From the NCBI GenBank assembly GCA_934130235.1, contig CAKOXU010000012.1:1-23503 (forward strand): a DNA stretch of 23,503 nt, written 5' to 3'. Position numbers and translations under genes: made by a program. This document shows, piece by piece, positions 7,123 to 15,101 of the stretch; within the stretch, counting starts at the first letter, position 1; each line of letters opens with the position of its first letter. The notes beneath the pieces were generated by a model. That model ran no database searches. It was not told the DNA's origin and worked only from the letters and a program-made list of their open reading frames with translations. This DNA comes from an uncultured Bacilli bacterium (GTDB taxonomy: Bacteria > Bacillota_I > Bacilli_A > RF39 > UBA660).

Positions 7123-8940
7123 TTAATTTTGTTTTCTAGCATCTGCTTTTTTTCTTAACTCAGTATTTAAAATTCTTTTTCTCATCCTATAACTTATAGG
7201 AGTTACCTCTACTAATTCATCATCATTTATATAATCTAAACAAATTTCTAAACTCATTGCTTTAGGCCTTTTTAGTACCACTGTATGATCTTTACTTGAA
7301 GTACGAGTATTTGTTAAATTCTTACCCTTAACTACGTTTACAGCCAAATCATTATCGTGATTATTTTCTCCGACAATCATTCCTTCATATACTTCAGTTC
7401 CAGGCTCTATAAACATAACTCCTCTATCTTCAAGATTTCCTAATGAATATGCTGTTGCTTTACCATTTTCCATAGATACTAAAACACCACACTTACGTGA
7501 TCCAACAGTTGATCCTGCAAGTGGTCTATATTCTTTATATGTGTGATTTAATATACCATAACCCTTTGTCATAGTCATAAATTCTGTAGAAAAACCTATT
7601 AATCCTCTAGTAGGTACAGTATAATGTAATTTTACCTCTCCATCCTTTGTTGCCATATTTTCCATTACACCTTCTCGATTTCCTAAAGCTTCTATAACTG
7701 ATCCGACATACTCCTCTGGTACATCTATTTGAACATCTTCAAATGGTTCGCAATCAACGCCATCTATCTCTTTTTTTATGATAGCAGGTTTTGATACTTG
7801 TAATTCAAATCCTTCTCTTCTCATATTTTCTATTAATATTGAAAGGTGCAACTCTCCTCTACCAGATACTATAAATGATTCTGAATCATCTACAACAGGT
7901 TTTACTTTCAAAGAAACATCTCTTTCTGTTTCTTTAAGTAATCTTTCTTCTATTTTACGTGCTGTAACTATTTTACCTTCTCTACCACAAAATGGTGATG
8001 TATTTACACCAAAAGTCATTTGTAGTGTTGGCTCATCTATACGTAAAAGTGGTAATGGATCCTCTTTTCCTATTTCACATACAGTCTCACCCACGGATAT
8101 ATCTGGTAAGCCCGCTATAGCTATTATATCTCCTTGATGAGCTTCATTTATTTCTATACGTTTAAGACCTAAAAATCCATATATTTTAGCTATTCTAAAT
8201 TGTTTTACACTACCATCTACTCTACAACAACTAACCATCTCGTTAACTTTAATAGATCCTCTTTTTACTAATCCAATACCTATTCTTCCTACAAAATCAT
8301 TATAATCTAAAAGTGCAGGTTGAAATTGTAAAGATCCTTCTTCACTAGATGGATCGGGTATGTTATCTATTATTAAGTCTAATACTTTTGTCATATCCTT
8401 TTCCTGATCCATAGGATTATCTGAAAAGCTTGATGTTCCATTGATTGCAGATACATATACTTTTGGAAAGTCTAAATCATCTATATCAGCGCCTAAATCT
8501 ATAAACAAATCCATTACCTCATCAATTACTTCTTTAGGTCTAGCTGATGGTTTATCTATTTTATTTACAACAACTATAGGTTTTACATGAGCTTCTAAAG
8601 CTTTTTTTAATACAAATCTAGTTTGTGGCATTGTTCCTTCATAAGCATCTACTACAAGTAATACGCCATCCACCATATTCATAATTCTTTCTACTTCTCC
8701 ACCAAAATCAGCATGTCCTGGTGTGTCTAATATATTTATTCTATAATCTTTATAATTAATTGCTGTTGTTTTTGCTAAAATAGTAATACCACGTTCACGC
8801 TCAATATCATTAGAATCCATGGCTCTTTCTTGAACTTCTTCATTATCTCTAAAAGTTCCACTTGCTTGTAATAATTTATCAACTAGTGTTGTTTTTCCAT
8901 GGTCTACGTGAGCAATTATTGCAACATTTTTTTTCTTCAT
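7123..8940 (-). CDS. typA: Ribosome-associated GTPase TypA/BipA
   Basis: A translational GTPase of the EF-G/LepA class, linked in other bacteria to ribosome assembly and growth under stress or cold. G1 is AHVDHGKTTLVD, the switch is ERGITI, G3 is DTPGHADF, G4 is NKID and G5 is VSA. EF-G-like domains II, III and V and the TypA-specific C-terminal domain follow (SYRMRKRILNTELRKKADAR near the end). The longer frame starts with a GTG at 8947-8949, but the ATG at 8938-8940 is 8 bases from AGGAG and gives MKKKNVAIIAHVDHG, as in the family. Length is then 605 residues, normal for TypA. It is transcribed alone from an extended -10 promoter. Confidence 0.97.
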   Translation of the reverse strand: MKKKNVAIIAHVDHGKTTLVDKLLQASGTFRDNEEVQERAMDSNDIERERGITILAKTTAINYKDYRINILDTPGHADFGGEVERIMNMVDGVLLVVDAYEGTMPQTRFVLKKALEAHVKPIVVVNKIDKPSARPKEVIDEVMDLFIDLGADIDDLDFPKVYVSAINGTSSFSDNPMDQEKDMTKVLDLIIDNIPDPSSEEGSLQFQPALLDYNDFVGRIGIGLVKRGSIKVNEMVSCCRVDGSVKQFRIAKIYGFLGLKRIEINEAHQGDIIAIAGLPDISVGETVCEIGKEDPLPLLRIDEPTLQMTFGVNTSPFCGREGKIVTARKIEERLLKETERDVSLKVKPVVDDSESFIVSGRGELHLSILIENMRREGFELQVSKPAIIKKEIDGVDCEPFEDVQIDVPEEYVGSVIEALGNREGVMENMATKDGEVKLHYTVPTRGLIGFSTEFMTMTKGYGILNHTYKEYRPLAGSTVGSRKCGVLVSMENGKATAYSLGNLEDRGVMFIEPGTEVYEGMIVGENNHDNDLAVNVVKGKNLTNTRTSSKDHTVVLKRPKAMSLEICLDYINDDELVEVTPISYRMRKRILNTELRKKADARKQN

Positions 8941-8972
8941 ACAAAGCACTCCTTTTTAAAAACACTTTATCA

Positions 8973-9000
8973 ATTATAGCACATAATTAAAAAAAAGCAA
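8973..9000 (-). promoter_or_regulatory. typA promoter (extended -10)
   Basis: The minus strand has TTGCTT (8995-9000), a 16-base spacer and TATAAT (8973-8978) preceded by TGC, giving the extended -10 form TGnTATAAT. The expected start is near 8966, about 26 bases before the typA ATG. The -35 box abuts the stop codon of the upstream nuclease gene. Confidence 0.7.
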
Positions 9001-9001
9001 A

Positions 9002-9712
9002 TTATTTTAATTTACTTTCTCCTGTTTTATAATCAATTTCTATTCCGTCTTGAACATTGTATACAAATACATTAAATTTAATACCTTTTCCATCGTCTTC
9101 TACAGAATAAGCTTCCATTTGAACACCGGTCGCTAATAAGTTTGACCCATCATACACAGGAGTTACTCTGTATAGCACATGATTATTTGTTTTTTTTACA
9201 TAAGAAGCTACCTTGTTTTCAAACTCTAGCATTCCCTTAGTATTCATATTTCGAGTACATGTTATTAAATTTTTTTCATTAGCATTCTCGCCAGTTAATT
9301 GATATCCTATTAAATGACATCTGTTATATAAGTATTTTCCATCTATATTATTATATTTTATGGTGTGCCATCCACTAGGCTTTATACTTCCAATACTTCC
9401 TCTTTCTTCATCTGGCATAGTATATGTACTAACATTAGCGAAGGCTACTGTCGCACGCCCTAATTCATCTAAAGAATTATATATTTCAAATGATTCTGTT
9501 ATTTTATATTCATCATCAAAATTTGGCTCATTATTATCTATAATAACATAGTCTTCACCAGTATAAGCAGGTATTTTTTCTAATGAGTAAGATTTATACT
9601 CTACATTGTGAAAATACTTATTATATAAATTTTTTATATCTTCACTTTGTATACCATATGTAGATAATAGTATTAGTATAAAGGGACCTATTAATAATTT
9701 TATTTTCTTCAT
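9002..9712 (-). CDS. Secreted or membrane-anchored DNA/RNA non-specific endonuclease (EndA/NucA-like)
   Basis: A 236-residue protein with an N-terminal signal or anchor helix (about 4-20, charged KK before it) and a beta-beta-alpha metal (HNH-like) nuclease domain. The active-site stretch is NRCHLIGYQLTGENANEKNL at 130-149. His133 is the presumed general base and Asn148 a likely metal ligand. The Asp of the classic DRGH motif is replaced by Asn. YRVTPVYDG and AYSVEDDG are other conserved stretches. The protein probably acts outside the membrane and could degrade extracellular DNA for nutrients or, as EndA does in Streptococcus, cut DNA during uptake. The ATG overlaps the stop of the NUDIX gene (TAATG), so the pair is coupled. 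Confidence 0.88.
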   Translation of the reverse strand: MKKIKLLIGPFILILLSTYGIQSEDIKNLYNKYFHNVEYKSYSLEKIPAYTGEDYVIIDNNEPNFDDEYKITESFEIYNSLDELGRATVAFANVSTYTMPDEERGSIGSIKPSGWHTIKYNNIDGKYLYNRCHLIGYQLTGENANEKNLITCTRNMNTKGMLEFENKVASYVKKTNNHVLYRVTPVYDGSNLLATGVQMEAYSVEDDGKGIKFNVFVYNVQDGIEIDYKTGESKLK

Positions 9713-10152
9713 TATTTAATTATATTTTTTAATATATAATCCATTGTTATTTTAATATCTGGAAAGCAATTTAGATTTTCTAACTCATTTCTTGAAAACC
9801 ATCTAACATCATCTACTTCTTCTTCTTGTTGTACTATTTGTACATTATCATTTGGTACAGCTACATATATTATATCTATATGTGTATCTCCATTTGAATG
9901 TCTATTCTTCTGTATCCCTAATGGTCTTATAAAGTCTTCTTCTCTAGGAAAATGCTGTCCTATTAATTTTACACGCATACCTGTTTCCTCATATACCTCT
10001 CTAAGAGCGGTTTCTTCTGGAGTTTCATTTTTTTCCATATGTCCACCAGGTTGTGTCCATTTATGATTTTTTTTATGCTTTACCAATAATATTTTTTTAT
10101 TAACTGGATTTATTATAAATGCTGACGCACAAAAATGTCTTCCTTCATCCAT
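9712..10152 (-). CDS. NUDIX hydrolase
   Basis: Hydrolyses a nucleoside diphosphate linked to another group; the substrate is unknown. The complete Nudix box GX5EX7REUXEEXGU is seen as GHMEKNETPEETALREVYEETG followed by M. The domain starts after HFCASAFIINPVNKKILLVKHKK. The frame extends to a GTG at 10159-10161, but the ATG at 10150-10152 is 6 bases from GGGTGA, while the GTG has no good ribosome binding site. That gives 146 residues, a single compact domain. Its stop overlaps the nuclease start. A clean-up role for nucleotides made by the nuclease is possible but unproven, since the nuclease is probably outside the cell. Confidence 0.9.
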   Translation of the reverse strand: MDEGRHFCASAFIINPVNKKILLVKHKKNHKWTQPGGHMEKNETPEETALREVYEETGMRVKLIGQHFPREEDFIRPLGIQKNRHSNGDTHIDIIYVAVPNDNVQIVQQEEEVDDVRWFSRNELENLNCFPDIKITMDYILKNIIK

Positions 10153-10181
10153 ACTACTCACCCACTTTAATTAAGTATAAC

Positions 10182-10216
10182 AAAAAAAGAATATAATTGT
10201 CCATAATATTCTCTTT
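10182..10216 (-). terminator. Terminator downstream of the DUF421 gene
   Basis: On the minus strand AGAATAT (10206-10212) pairs with ATATTCT (10188-10194), an 11-base loop lies between, and a seven-base T-run follows. The stem is AT-rich, so strength is moderate. It lies about 30 bases beyond the DUF421 stop and before the NUDIX gene. Confidence 0.6.
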
Positions 10217-10244
10217 TTATATAAAATATATACATTTTTTTACA

Positions 10245-10961
10245 CTATTCTAAAACATTTATTGGTTCTACCGATTCATTACCTTTATAAATTGTTAATT
10301 TATTATTTAAATCCATTGTACATAAAAGAATATCTTTGATGTTATTATATCCTTGTACTTTTAAACTTTTTAATAACCATTGTTCAGTTTTGTTTAATTT
10401 TTTTAAATTATTATACATTATTTCACCATCTATTATTATATTTGCTTGAATTGATGTAGGTTCTACTTTTACCTTCATATCCTTACATGTTGTAGGTTTA
10501 TATATTGGTTTTTGTAATACGCTAATTGTTCCATTTACTTCCATTACTGCATATTCTATTTCACTTAAATCAAAATAACCTTTCATACGTAATTGTTCTA
10601 ATAGGTCATTTATATCTATTTTAACTTTATTCATGTTTTTACTTAATAGTTTACCATTTTGAATTATAATGGTAGGGGTTCCTGAAAAAAATCTACGCAA
10701 TTTTATACTCTTCATAGTTAAGTATGAAATTAAATATGCGCATAACCCAAACAAAACTACTGCATATATTCCATTAATTTCATTGGAATCAGTATTAATT
10801 GTCATTTCTGCAGCAAAATTTCCTATTGATATACCTGTAACATAATCAAACAAAGATAATTCTGATATTTGTCTTTTTCCTATTATTTTAGTTGTAAAAA
10901 ACAAAACTACTAAACTAGATAAAGCTCTTATAGTTACTGTTGCTATTTCACTAAAATCCAT
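10245..10961 (-). CDS. DUF421 (YetF/YrbG-like) membrane protein
   Basis: Three membrane helices are followed by a cytoplasmic beta-rich DUF421 domain. The diagnostic motif is KRQISELSLFDYVTGISIGNFAAEM at about 27-51, as in Bacillus YetF/YdfR proteins. The soluble part contains GTPTIIIQNGKLLSKNMNKV and DLLEQLRMKGYFDLSEIEYA. The family is linked to the membranes of spores and vegetative cells without a settled activity. The open frame extends 15 codons upstream, but the ATG at 10959-10961 is served by GGGTGATA and matches the family N-terminus, giving 238 residues. Confidence 0.88.
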   Translation of the reverse strand: MDFSEIATVTIRALSSLVVLFFTTKIIGKRQISELSLFDYVTGISIGNFAAEMTINTDSNEINGIYAVVLFGLCAYLISYLTMKSIKLRRFFSGTPTIIIQNGKLLSKNMNKVKIDINDLLEQLRMKGYFDLSEIEYAVMEVNGTISVLQKPIYKPTTCKDMKVKVEPTSIQANIIIDGEIMYNNLKKLNKTEQWLLKSLKVQGYNNIKDILLCTMDLNNKLTIYKGNESVEPINVLE

Positions 10962-11004
10962 ATTATCACCCTTATTAGTATTATAAAAATAATTAAATAT
11001 ATAC

Positions 11005-11027
11005 AAAAAAAAAGACTATTTAGTCTC
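11005..11027 (-). terminator. Terminator overlapping the end of rpmE
   Basis: On the minus strand AGACT AAAT AGTCT is followed by nine or more T residues, a strong intrinsic terminator. The stem includes the rpmE stop codon (11016-11018) and last codons, so stop codon and terminator share bases. It separates rpmE from the DUF421 gene. Confidence 0.85.
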
Positions 11028-11234
11028 TTTTGTAAATCCATATTTACGATTGAATTTTTCTACACGACCAGCTTTTGATATAGCAGTGTGACCATCTCCA
11101 CCTTTAAAAAATGGATGACATTCATTACAAACTTCTAAGTGTAATTCCTCTTTATTTGATTTTACAGTAAATGTATTACCGCAAGCACACTTAACTTTTG
11201 TATCTACATATTCTGGATGAATTCCTTTTTTCAT
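11016..11234 (-). CDS. rpmE: 50S ribosomal protein L31 (zinc-binding type)
   Basis: A 72-residue ribosomal protein beginning MKKGIHPEYVDTKVKCACGN, the L31 signature. Cysteines in CAC and in CNEC form the zinc site, so this is the C+ form that zinc-poor cells often replace with a paralogue. No paralogue is in the window. The longer frame adds seven residues, but the ATG at 11232-11234 follows AAAGGTGG and matches the family. It is transcribed alone, with its own promoter and a terminator overlapping its stop. Confidence 0.97.
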   Translation of the reverse strand: MKKGIHPEYVDTKVKCACGNTFTVKSNKEELHLEVCNECHPFFKGGDGHTAISKAGRVEKFNRKYGFTKETK

Positions 11235-11291
11235 TACTATCCACCTTTCCGCCATGACTAAATTAAGCCATAGAAAATTTATTACTTCATT

Positions 11292-11320
11292 AGTTTATCA
11301 AATAATTTAAATAATTGCAA
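11292..11320 (-). promoter_or_regulatory. rpmE promoter
   Basis: The minus strand reads TTGCAA (11315-11320), a 17-base spacer and TAAACT (11292-11297) preceded by TGA, an extended -10. The expected start is near 11285, about 50 bases upstream of the rpmE ATG. It falls between the terminator at 11341-11364 and the gene, as expected for a single-gene unit. Confidence 0.6.
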
Positions 11321-11340
11321 GTACTTTATAAAAATTAAAG

Positions 11341-11364
11341 AAAAAATAGTCAAAAGACTACTTT
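11341..11364 (-). terminator. Terminator at the end of the BI-1-like gene
   Basis: On the minus strand TAGTC (11356-11360) pairs with GACTA (11347-11351) around a TTTT loop, then TTTTTT follows. AAA/TTT pairs outside a mismatch extend the stem. Its 5' edge overlaps the stop codon of the BI-1-like gene. Confidence 0.75.
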
Positions 11365-12004
11365 AATCATTACTTTTACCAAATAATTGTAATAATCTTA
11401 AGAAAATATTAATAAAGTCTAAATATAATTGTAAAGCACCATAAATCGCTAAATTATCCTCAGGTAATGTACTCATATTACTCTTTATTATTTGAATATC
11501 ATAAGCTATATAAGCTAAGAAAATAAGTAAACATAATATACATAATCCCATATCTAAGTGTACTGAACCTACAAATATATTAATTATTTCTAATATTATT
11601 ACTCCAAGTAAGGCTATTAATAAATATACACCTATTTTAGTAATGTCAATATCGGTATTATATGCGATTAAAGAAAGAATCAAGCATAGTACTGCCGTTA
11701 TTAAAAATATAATTAAAATTGAACTTATTTGATACATAATAAATACTGATGAAAAGGTTAATCCTGTCACAAATGAATAAAGACAAAACATAACTTTAGC
11801 AGTAGTTGGACTCATACTATGTATTTTTGCACTTAAAATAATTACAAGTAATATTTCAATTATAGCAAATATCCAAAAACTCTTACCAAATATATTATAT
11901 ACCATATTTGGATTTGAAGCTACGTAATAACCTGTCGCAAATGTTATCATAAGTCCTACAAACATCCACATAAATACTTTCGAAAAAATTTTATTATCAA
12001 ACAT
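11363..12004 (-). CDS. Bax inhibitor-1 / YetJ-like membrane protein
   Basis: A 213-residue protein that is nearly all membrane helices, about seven by eye, which is the BI-1/TMBIM fold and length. MYQISSILIIFLITAVLCLI, DITKIGVYLLIALLGVIILEI and the C-terminal AIYGALQLYLDFINIFLRLL are typical of the family. The LYLDFINIFL stretch is the conserved last helix, with the acidic residue that in Bacillus YetJ helps form a pH-sensitive calcium leak. Here the exact activity is inferred from the family. The start follows GGTGGTGAT. It lies 31 bases after the SGNH-like gene, so the two are probably cotranscribed. Confidence 0.9.
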   Translation of the reverse strand: MFDNKIFSKVFMWMFVGLMITFATGYYVASNPNMVYNIFGKSFWIFAIIEILLVIILSAKIHSMSPTTAKVMFCLYSFVTGLTFSSVFIMYQISSILIIFLITAVLCLILSLIAYNTDIDITKIGVYLLIALLGVIILEIINIFVGSVHLDMGLCILCLLIFLAYIAYDIQIIKSNMSTLPEDNLAIYGALQLYLDFINIFLRLLQLFGKSND

Positions 12005-12035
12005 AATATCACCACCTAAATTATATAATAAATTA

Positions 12036-12614
12036 TTATTTTAGTAAATAACTTTCAACAATTTTCACAATATTTTCACTTTCTACATCATTAGGATATA
12101 CTTCTTCAATATTAATTTTACTTATATCAATTATATTAATATTATAATCTTTTACAATATCTTCTATTCGTTTATTTAAATATATAATATATTTATCTTC
12201 TAAAATATTATAATAATTTACAAAATAAATTTGCTCTTTATTATATTTTCTAATAAGTTTAAATAAATCTTCTAAGTCTACAAGCAAGTTATCTATATAC
12301 TCATACTTATTAATATTCACATTTTTAATATAAATTAAATCATTTATTCCTATTGAAAACACTAATTTATCACTTTTTATTAATAAATTTTGATATGTGT
12401 ATTCTTTGTTATTATAGGTAATTTTCTCATTATTATTTATATCACTAATTAAATCTACTATTCTATAATCAACATTTTTTGAAAAATTCTTATACTTTTT
12501 TAAACTATAAACAGTATTATCTCCTAATACTATAATATTTTTTTTAGTATTTTGACTTTTATATATTAGAATAGTTAAAACTATAACAAGTACGAATATT
12601 AATAGCTTTTTCAT
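12036..12614 (-). CDS. SGNH-like membrane-anchored protein with degenerate active site
   Basis: A 192-residue protein with an N-terminal membrane anchor (about 4-18) and an extracellular alpha/beta domain. The arrangement recalls SGNH/GDSL hydrolases. IIVLGDN stands where block I has GDS. SIGINDLIYI stands where block III has GxND and keeps the Asn. VYPNDVESENI stands where block V has DxxHPNxxG. The nucleophile Ser is Asn, and the catalytic His is Tyr or absent, so the protein is probably not a normal esterase. The assignment is by pattern and is tentative. The frame has an upstream GTG at 12618-12620, but that GTG lies within the GAGGTGAT ribosome binding site, so ATG 12612-12614 is chosen. 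It follows murA by 27 bases, suggesting a cell-wall setting. Confidence 0.55.
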   Translation of the reverse strand: MKKLLIFVLVIVLTILIYKSQNTKKNIIVLGDNTVYSLKKYKNFSKNVDYRIVDLISDINNNEKITYNNKEYTYQNLLIKSDKLVFSIGINDLIYIKNVNINKYEYIDNLLVDLEDLFKLIRKYNKEQIYFVNYYNILEDKYIIYLNKRIEDIVKDYNINIIDISKINIEEVYPNDVESENIVKIVESYLLK

Positions 12615-12641
12615 AATCACCTCGAAGAAATCTCTATAGTA

Positions 12642-13895
12642 TTATATTTCTTCATATTTGATTTTAGCACCTACATTAGTAAGTTTTTCTATTATATCTT
12701 CATATCCACGGAGAACGTGTTCCACATTAGTTATTGTAGTTATTCCTTCTGCTATCAATCCCGCAAGAACTAAACATGCACCAGCTCTTAAGTCTGTTGC
12801 AACAACTTCTTTACCAATTAATTGTGTTGGTCCTGATATTTTGATTTTATTACCATCAATCGTTATCTTAGCACCCATATTATTTAAATATGGTACATTT
12901 TGAAATCTATTTTCATATATAGTTTCTTCTATTATTGATTCACCTTTACATTGAGTAAGTAAAGTAGTTATAGGTTGTTGTAAATCGGTCGGAAATCCAG
13001 GATATCCTAAAGTTCTTATACTTGACTTTTTCATATTATCACACTTATTAATAATAAGATAATCAGACTTTATATCCATGCTTATACCAATTTCTTTTAA
13101 TTTAAGCAATAACGATTCCACATGTTCAGGTATTATATTATCAATTTTTAAATTATTGCCTAATAATGCCCCAGCAAGAATATACGTTCCAGCTTCTATT
13201 CTATCAGGTATTACTTCACTGAAACATCCATTTAAATGTTCCACACCTGTTATTTTTATTTCACTTGTGCCAGCTCCGCTTATCTTAGCACCCATATTAT
13301 TTAAATATGTTGCTACATTTACTATTTCTGGTTCCTTTGCGGCATTATCTATAATTGTTGTTCCTTGTGCTTTTACTGCCACTAACATAGTATTTATAGT
13401 TGCACCCACGCTTGGCATATCTAAATATACATTGGCGCCTACTAATTTCTCTGCCTTAATTATAAACTTATTATCTTTTTCTTCAACAGTTGCTCCTAAT
13501 GTTTCAAACCCTTTTAAAGTTTGATCAATTGGCCTTGATCCTATTTGGCATCCACCAGGAAAATACATTTCTACATATTTATATTTTCCTAAAAGTGCGG
13601 CCATAAAATAATAGGAAGCGCGCAATTTACTTGAAACCTCTTTAGGTATTTCCTTATTAATTAGTGTTGTTGGATCTATTTTTATTAATGTATCATTTTT
13701 TTCTACTTTTACATTTAAAAAATTAAGTATTTCTATTAATGCATCTATATCAGATATATTTGGTATATTATCTATAGAAACTACGTCATCCGCAAGAATT
13801 GATGCAGGAATAAGCGCTACTGCACTATTTTTTGCGCCACTTACTTTTATTGTGCCTGACAATTCATGTTTTCCTTCTATTTTAATTTGTTTCAT
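12642..13895 (-). CDS. murA: UDP-N-acetylglucosamine 1-carboxyvinyltransferase (MurA)
   Basis: First committed step of peptidoglycan synthesis: transfer of enolpyruvate from PEP to UDP-GlcNAc in the cytoplasm. The 417-residue length is normal. The N-terminus is IKIEGKHELSGTIKVSGAKNS, with the substrate-binding Lys22-Asn23. The catalytic loop is PGGCQIGSRPID with Cys116, the residue alkylated by fosfomycin. YPGFPTDLQQP and the C-terminal DLRAGACLVLAGLIAEG and RGYEDI motifs match the family. Firmicutes often carry two MurA paralogues, and this sequence alone does not say which one it is. The start follows GGAGG. It has an extended -10 promoter overlapped by a dyad. Confidence 0.97.
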   Translation of the reverse strand: MKQIKIEGKHELSGTIKVSGAKNSAVALIPASILADDVVSIDNIPNISDIDALIEILNFLNVKVEKNDTLIKIDPTTLINKEIPKEVSSKLRASYYFMAALLGKYKYVEMYFPGGCQIGSRPIDQTLKGFETLGATVEEKDNKFIIKAEKLVGANVYLDMPSVGATINTMLVAVKAQGTTIIDNAAKEPEIVNVATYLNNMGAKISGAGTSEIKITGVEHLNGCFSEVIPDRIEAGTYILAGALLGNNLKIDNIIPEHVESLLLKLKEIGISMDIKSDYLIINKCDNMKKSSIRTLGYPGFPTDLQQPITTLLTQCKGESIIEETIYENRFQNVPYLNNMGAKITIDGNKIKISGPTQLIGKEVVATDLRAGACLVLAGLIAEGITTITNVEHVLRGYEDIIEKLTNVGAKIKYEEI

Positions 13896-13952
13896 ACTAC
13901 CTCCATGCTAATATATTCTATGTTATATGCCCATTTATGTGAGACTATTATA

Positions 13953-13983
13953 ATTATATCATACATTTTATTGTTTTGATATA
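13953..13983 (-). promoter_or_regulatory. murA promoter (extended -10) with overlapping dyad
   Basis: The minus strand has TGATATAAT (13953-13961), an extended -10; the -35 is not recognisable. A 7-bp dyad, TATATCA (13955-13961) with TGATATA (13977-13983) and 15 bases between, overlaps it. The dyad could be an operator or a weak terminator for the upstream MntP/YtaF-like gene. Confidence 0.45.
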
Positions 13984-13990
13984 TAAATGC

Positions 13991-14506
13991 CTACAATAAT
14001 TTAATAATTGCTAAAAGCAAAAGAACAAATCCTCCTATTTTAGGTGCTAGTTTTCCAACTAGTTTATTTAGTATGTTTCCTGTGCTTAGTCCCAATAGGG
14101 TAAATAAAAAACTAATAATTGAGAATATAAAAGCAGAAAATAAATAATCTGTAGTTATTCCTATACCTAACGAAAAACTATCCAAACTTACAGCAAATGC
14201 AAATAAAAACATTTCCACTAATTTTAAATGTTTTACTTCGTTTTGTTCTTTACTTATTATCATTTCTACACCTAAAATTGTAAATAGTATAAAGAGTAAT
14301 ATATCATTATTTATATTTATTAATGATTTTATTAAAGTACCAAATTTAATTCCTAGTAAAGGCATAAAAAAGTGAAATAATCCTACTATAACACTTAGTA
14401 GTATTTGTTCCTTTTTCTTTGTGATTACTGTACCATATACTAAAGATAATGAAAATGCATCCATACTTAAGCTAACAGCTATAATAAAAATGAGTATTAT
14501 ATTCAT
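13991..14506 (-). CDS. MntP/YtaF-family membrane protein
   Basis: A 171-residue protein with about six helices and an internal repeat. AVSLSMDAFSLSLVYG near the N-terminus and AFAVSLDSFSLGIGIT at about 108-123 are two copies of the family motif, each with a membrane-embedded Asp. MntP proteins export manganese. YtaF proteins are the sporulation-associated branch of the same superfamily. Its place immediately after spoIIR (31 bases) favours the YtaF reading, but length is nearer MntP. The C-terminus GKLAPKIGGFVLLLLAIIKLL is typical of YtaF/MntP. The start follows GGTGA. Confidence 0.75.
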   Translation of the reverse strand: MNIILIFIIAVSLSMDAFSLSLVYGTVITKKKEQILLSVIVGLFHFFMPLLGIKFGTLIKSLININNDILLFILFTILGVEMIISKEQNEVKHLKLVEMFLFAFAVSLDSFSLGIGITTDYLFSAFIFSIISFLFTLLGLSTGNILNKLVGKLAPKIGGFVLLLLAIIKLL

Positions 14507-14537
14507 AGTTTCACCTATAAAATAATACTCATTAAAT

Positions 14538-15056
14538 TTAGAAATATTTATTAATTAATTCTTTTACTAAAGAAGTATATTCTACATCCGCTGAATTTTG
14601 TGAATCTATCATACAAATAGGAGGATATAATACACACCACCAATTATTTCCTTCACCTGATCCTAAAGTTATTACAAGCGATTCATAGTATCCTTCATCG
14701 TATGTTATTCCTTTAAAAGTTTTTTGAGGAAAATAATTATATCCATAGTCAATATTGTATGTATATTGTTCTTTTGATAAAATTGGATTTATTTCTTTTG
14801 ATATATTATCTACATTAGCTATTATACTATTTCTCACTTCTTCTATTGTTTTTTTATTCTTTAAAACATTGAATAACTTATTTTCTACTTGTTCTTTTAC
14901 TTTTAATTTTATTTCTTGATCATGTTCAGTATTAGAATTAGCAATTACTCTTAATCTAATTGCCTCTTCTGGTATTATTACATCATGCGCGAAAATATTT
15001 CCAATTAACATATAAAGTATAATAAAAACAAACAACATTAATATAGTTTTTTTCAT
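14538..15056 (-). CDS. spoIIR: Stage II sporulation protein R (SpoIIR)
   Basis: In Bacillus, SpoIIR is made in the forespore under sigma-F, secreted into the intermembrane space, and signals SpoIIGA to activate pro-sigma-E in the mother cell. The 172-residue protein has an N-terminal signal or anchor (1-23). It then shows the two family hallmarks: IPEEAIRLRVIANSNTEHDQ (29-48) and LGSGEGNNWWCVLYPPIC (131-148). It is shorter than the Bacillus protein of about 220 residues, lacking mainly the variable C-terminus. The ribosome binding site is AGGTGAT. I could not recognise a sigma-F promoter in the 45 bases upstream. Its presence points to a spore-forming organism or one of recent spore-forming ancestry. 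Confidence 0.93.
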   Translation of the reverse strand: MKKTILMLFVFIILYMLIGNIFAHDVIIPEEAIRLRVIANSNTEHDQEIKLKVKEQVENKLFNVLKNKKTIEEVRNSIIANVDNISKEINPILSKEQYTYNIDYGYNYFPQKTFKGITYDEGYYESLVITLGSGEGNNWWCVLYPPICMIDSQNSADVEYTSLVKELINKYF

Positions 15057-15101
15057 TTTATCACCTATTAAATATTGTTTGTTTATTTAATTTTTTATTC
15101 A

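Noticed and set aside
1311..9712. A competence system made of the pilin-like protein and the EndA-like nuclease
   Set aside because: The two are far apart and in different transcripts, and no comEA, comEC, comGA or prepilin peptidase is present in the window.
13078..13524. Plus-strand 148-codon open frame opposite murA
   Set aside because: It lies wholly antisense to a clear murA, has no ribosome binding site match or recognisable protein, and is a by-product of codon bias on the other strand. The other plus-strand frames opposite typA, uvrB and ychF-side genes are rejected for the same reason.
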